A program made the position numbers and the translations under genes. From Oscillospiraceae bacterium (GTDB lineage: Bacteria > Bacillota > Clostridia > Oscillospirales > Oscillospiraceae), in the NCBI GenBank assembly GCA_902783825.1, contig CACZSJ010000009.1, positions 1-13,507 on the forward strand: 13,507 nucleotides of DNA. The letters run 5' to 3'. Positions 12,083 to 13,507 of this stretch are shown here, in pieces; position 1 is the first letter of the stretch, and each line of letters begins with the position of its first letter. The notes under the pieces were generated by a model. It was not told the DNA's origin, did no database searches, and worked only from the letters and a program-made list of their open reading frames with translations.

Positions 12083-13402
12083 ATGCAGGATGAGAACAAA
12101 AGCAAAAGAATACGCGTGGCGCTGGCGGGACTGAGCGGTCTGGCCCTGGCTGCGCTGCTGCTTTGGAGCGCCTATCGGGTATGGGAGCGGCCGCCGGACG
12201 TGGAAGCCGGCCCGCCGCCCACGGCGACGGCGGCGGTCACGGCCGCGCCGCAGCCAAGCCCCACCATGGAGCCGCTTCCCGAGGGGCTGGCCTTTGACAC
12301 GCCCCGGCAGGACGGCGTCTATACGGTGCTGCTGGTGGGCGGCGATCAGGTCAGCGGCAATACCGACACCATGCTGGTGGGACGCATCGACACCAGGCGG
12401 CACCAGATGCATTTTGTCAGCATCCCGCGGGACACCATCATCAACGTGGATTGGGAAATCCGCAAGCTTAACGCGGTCTACGCCGGGTCCCGCAACACCG
12501 GCGGCACAGGGGTGGATTCCCTGCTTTTGCATTTCCGGCGGCTGCTGGGCTTTGACGTGGACTGCTACGCGATGATCAATCTGGACAATTTCGTGGATTT
12601 GATCGACGGCCTGGGCGGGGTGGACTTCTATGTGCCCTTCGATATGGACTATGAGGACGACGATCAGGGCCTGTACATCCACCTGCAGCAGGGGCTGCAG
12701 CACCTCAACGGCTATGAGGCCATGGGGCTGTGCCGCTTCCGGGCAGCCTATGTGACCGGGGATCTGGGGCGGATCGAAATGCAGCAGGCCTTTCTGCGCG
12801 CCTGCGCCGATCAGTTTATCCGCCTGGGCAACATCCCCAACGCCGGGATCGTAGTGAACCTGCTGGCCAGCGGCCTGGAAACCAATCTGTCCGCGGCCAA
12901 CATCGCCTGGTTTATCCGGCAGGCCCTGCAATGCAAAAGCGAGGACGTGCATTTTGAGACCATGCCCTGCGATCAGTGCTTCCTGCAGGGCTACAGCTAC
13001 GCCATCCCCCGGCTGGGCCCCTGGCTGGAGCTGGTGAATCAGAAGCTCAATCCCTATGCGCACCAGGTGACGGCGGAGAACGTGGACATCGTCTATCGCA
13101 GCGAGGGACGCTACCGCTGCACCGGGAAACTGCAGGGGGACTGGTACTATGCGGAACCGGGCCCGGATCCGCTGGTGACGCCTACGCCTACGGAGGATCC
13201 CGCGGGACCCACCATCATCTCGGTGACGCCCAAGCCGCCGGAGACCTGGCCGCCGGACTATGTGCCGTCGGCGCTGCCGGAGGAGGGCGAGATCGAAGAA
13301 GCGGAAGAGCCGACACCCACGGCGCCGCAGATTTCCACCTCGCCGGACACGGCCACGGTGGACGAGACGCCGGATTTCGCCCAGCGCCTGGGCGGACAGT
13401 AG
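12083..13402 (+). CDS. LCP (LytR-CpsA-Psr) family cell-envelope protein
   Basis: The 439-residue product has a short basic N-terminus, one signal-anchor helix (about 12-31), a Pro/Thr/Ala spacer (38-66) and then the extracytoplasmic LCP domain (about 78-260). LCP landmarks are GNTDTMLVGRID (92-103, Asp95), FVSIPRDT (111-118, Arg116, Asp117), KLNAVYA (128-134), the LINLDNF-like INLDNFVDLIDGLGGVDFYV (165-184) and CRFRAAYVTGDLGRIEMQQ (217-235; Arg218, Arg220, Asp227, Arg230). LCP enzymes transfer undecaprenyl-phosphate-linked polymers (teichoic acids, capsule, glycans) onto peptidoglycan. After about residue 355 the sequence becomes a Pro/Thr/Glu-rich tail, probably a flexible wall-spanning extension. 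The start at 12083 follows AAAGGG; the frame is open further upstream but crosses the promoter. It is monocistronic with its own terminator. Confidence 0.92.
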   Translation: MQDENKSKRIRVALAGLSGLALAALLLWSAYRVWERPPDVEAGPPPTATAAVTAAPQPSPTMEPLPEGLAFDTPRQDGVYTVLLVGGDQVSGNTDTMLVGRIDTRRHQMHFVSIPRDTIINVDWEIRKLNAVYAGSRNTGGTGVDSLLLHFRRLLGFDVDCYAMINLDNFVDLIDGLGGVDFYVPFDMDYEDDDQGLYIHLQQGLQHLNGYEAMGLCRFRAAYVTGDLGRIEMQQAFLRACADQFIRLGNIPNAGIVVNLLASGLETNLSAANIAWFIRQALQCKSEDVHFETMPCDQCFLQGYSYAIPRLGPWLELVNQKLNPYAHQVTAENVDIVYRSEGRYRCTGKLQGDWYYAEPGPDPLVTPTPTEDPAGPTIISVTPKPPETWPPDYVPSALPEEGEIEEAEEPTPTAPQISTSPDTATVDETPDFAQRLGGQ

Positions 13403-13409
13403 AAAAAGC

Positions 13410-13440
13410 AAGAGCGCCGCGAAGCCGCGGCGCTCTTTTT
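13410..13440. terminator. Terminator after the LCP gene, likely bidirectional
   Basis: A perfect 12-bp stem AAGAGCGCCGCG / CGCGGCGCTCTT (13410-13421, 13426-13437) has an AAGC loop and runs into T5. An A-rich tract (AAAAAGCAA) on the other side gives T-rich sequence for the convergent minus-strand gene ending at 13455. Confidence 0.92.
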
Positions 13441-13454
13441 GCCGGAGAAGTGAT

Positions 13455-13507
13455 TTAGCCTATGGCGTATTTCTGCTTGACCTGCTGGATGCGCTGAGGC
13501 TGCTCGG
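13455..13507 (-). CDS. C-terminal end of a minus-strand gene (partial)
   Basis: The minus strand reads EQPQRIQQVKQKYAIG and then TAA (13457-13455), placed 15 bases before a shared terminator, as expected for a convergent gene entering from the right edge. Only 16 complete codons are visible, so the family cannot be named; the other two minus frames are less protein-like or blocked. Confidence 0.45.
   Translation of the reverse strand, partial: EQPQRIQQVKQKYAIG

Noticed and set aside
11984..13411. Minus-strand 475-codon frame opposite the LCP gene
   Set aside because: Arg/His/Gln/Ala-rich shadow of the LCP coding strand, crossing its promoter; no recognisable domain.
1..13507. Mobile elements, CRISPR arrays, tRNA or rRNA genes
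   Set aside because: I saw no transposase-like frames, regularly spaced repeats, tRNA cloverleaf sequences or rRNA signatures on reading either strand.

Overview
The window is GC-rich, densely packed and spore-forming in character. It carries a SpoIIP sporulation amidase, a SleB-type cell-wall hydrolase, two lipobox lipoproteins, strong AGGAGG-type ribosome-binding sites, and strict-anaerobe oxygen defence (PerR, reverse rubrerythrin, rubredoxin). This points to a high-GC endospore-forming member of the Clostridia, plausibly an Oscillospirales/Ruminococcaceae-type gut anaerobe. That placement is inferred from gene content only.

Layout, left to right. 1-950 (-): a solute-binding-type lipoprotein cut by the window edge. 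1036-1683 (+): a HAD phosphatase with an extended -10 promoter. 3597-1711 (-): a coupled operon TSCPD protein > SleB-type lipoprotein > rsmG, meeting the HAD gene at a shared terminator. 3773-4840 (+): spoIIP. 4929-6707 (+): a redox-stress block of perR (with a perfect 21-bp palindromic operator), reverse rubrerythrin, a DUF805 membrane protein and a 44-residue rubredoxin, closed by a strong terminator. 6846-8723 (+): a small ORF broken by a one-base frameshift, then luxS and a DUF1015 gene, closed by an 18-bp bidirectional terminator. 11579-8773 (-): a three-gene ABC transporter of the TrpXYZ type (binding lipoprotein, permease, ATPase). 12083-13402 (+): an LCP (LytR-CpsA-Psr) cell-envelope protein. 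13455-13507 (-): the tail of another gene.

The most interesting element is the roughly 215-nt leader of the ABC transporter (about 11580-11795, minus strand). A consensus-like promoter is followed within about 20 nt by a well-placed GGAGG and an 18-codon ORF, MLQFRFVYAYSTYYRCKG, containing four Tyr codons and ending in tandem stops. Next come mutually exclusive hairpins and a GC stem with a T6 tract, before the binding-protein gene. This has the architecture of a leader-peptide (ribosome-stalling) attenuator that senses tyrosine. Low-GC and clostridial Firmicutes more often control such genes by T-boxes, and I see no T-box here. It also suggests that this 'tryptophan-type' transporter carries tyrosine or an aromatic relative.

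How the parts fit together: PerR probably represses its own gene and may control the peroxide/oxygen-detoxifying rubrerythrin/rubredoxin set. SpoIIP, the SleB-type protein and the LCP protein act on the cell envelope. LuxS recycles S-ribosylhomocysteine and yields the AI-2 precursor. I saw no insertion sequences, CRISPR arrays, tRNA or rRNA genes.
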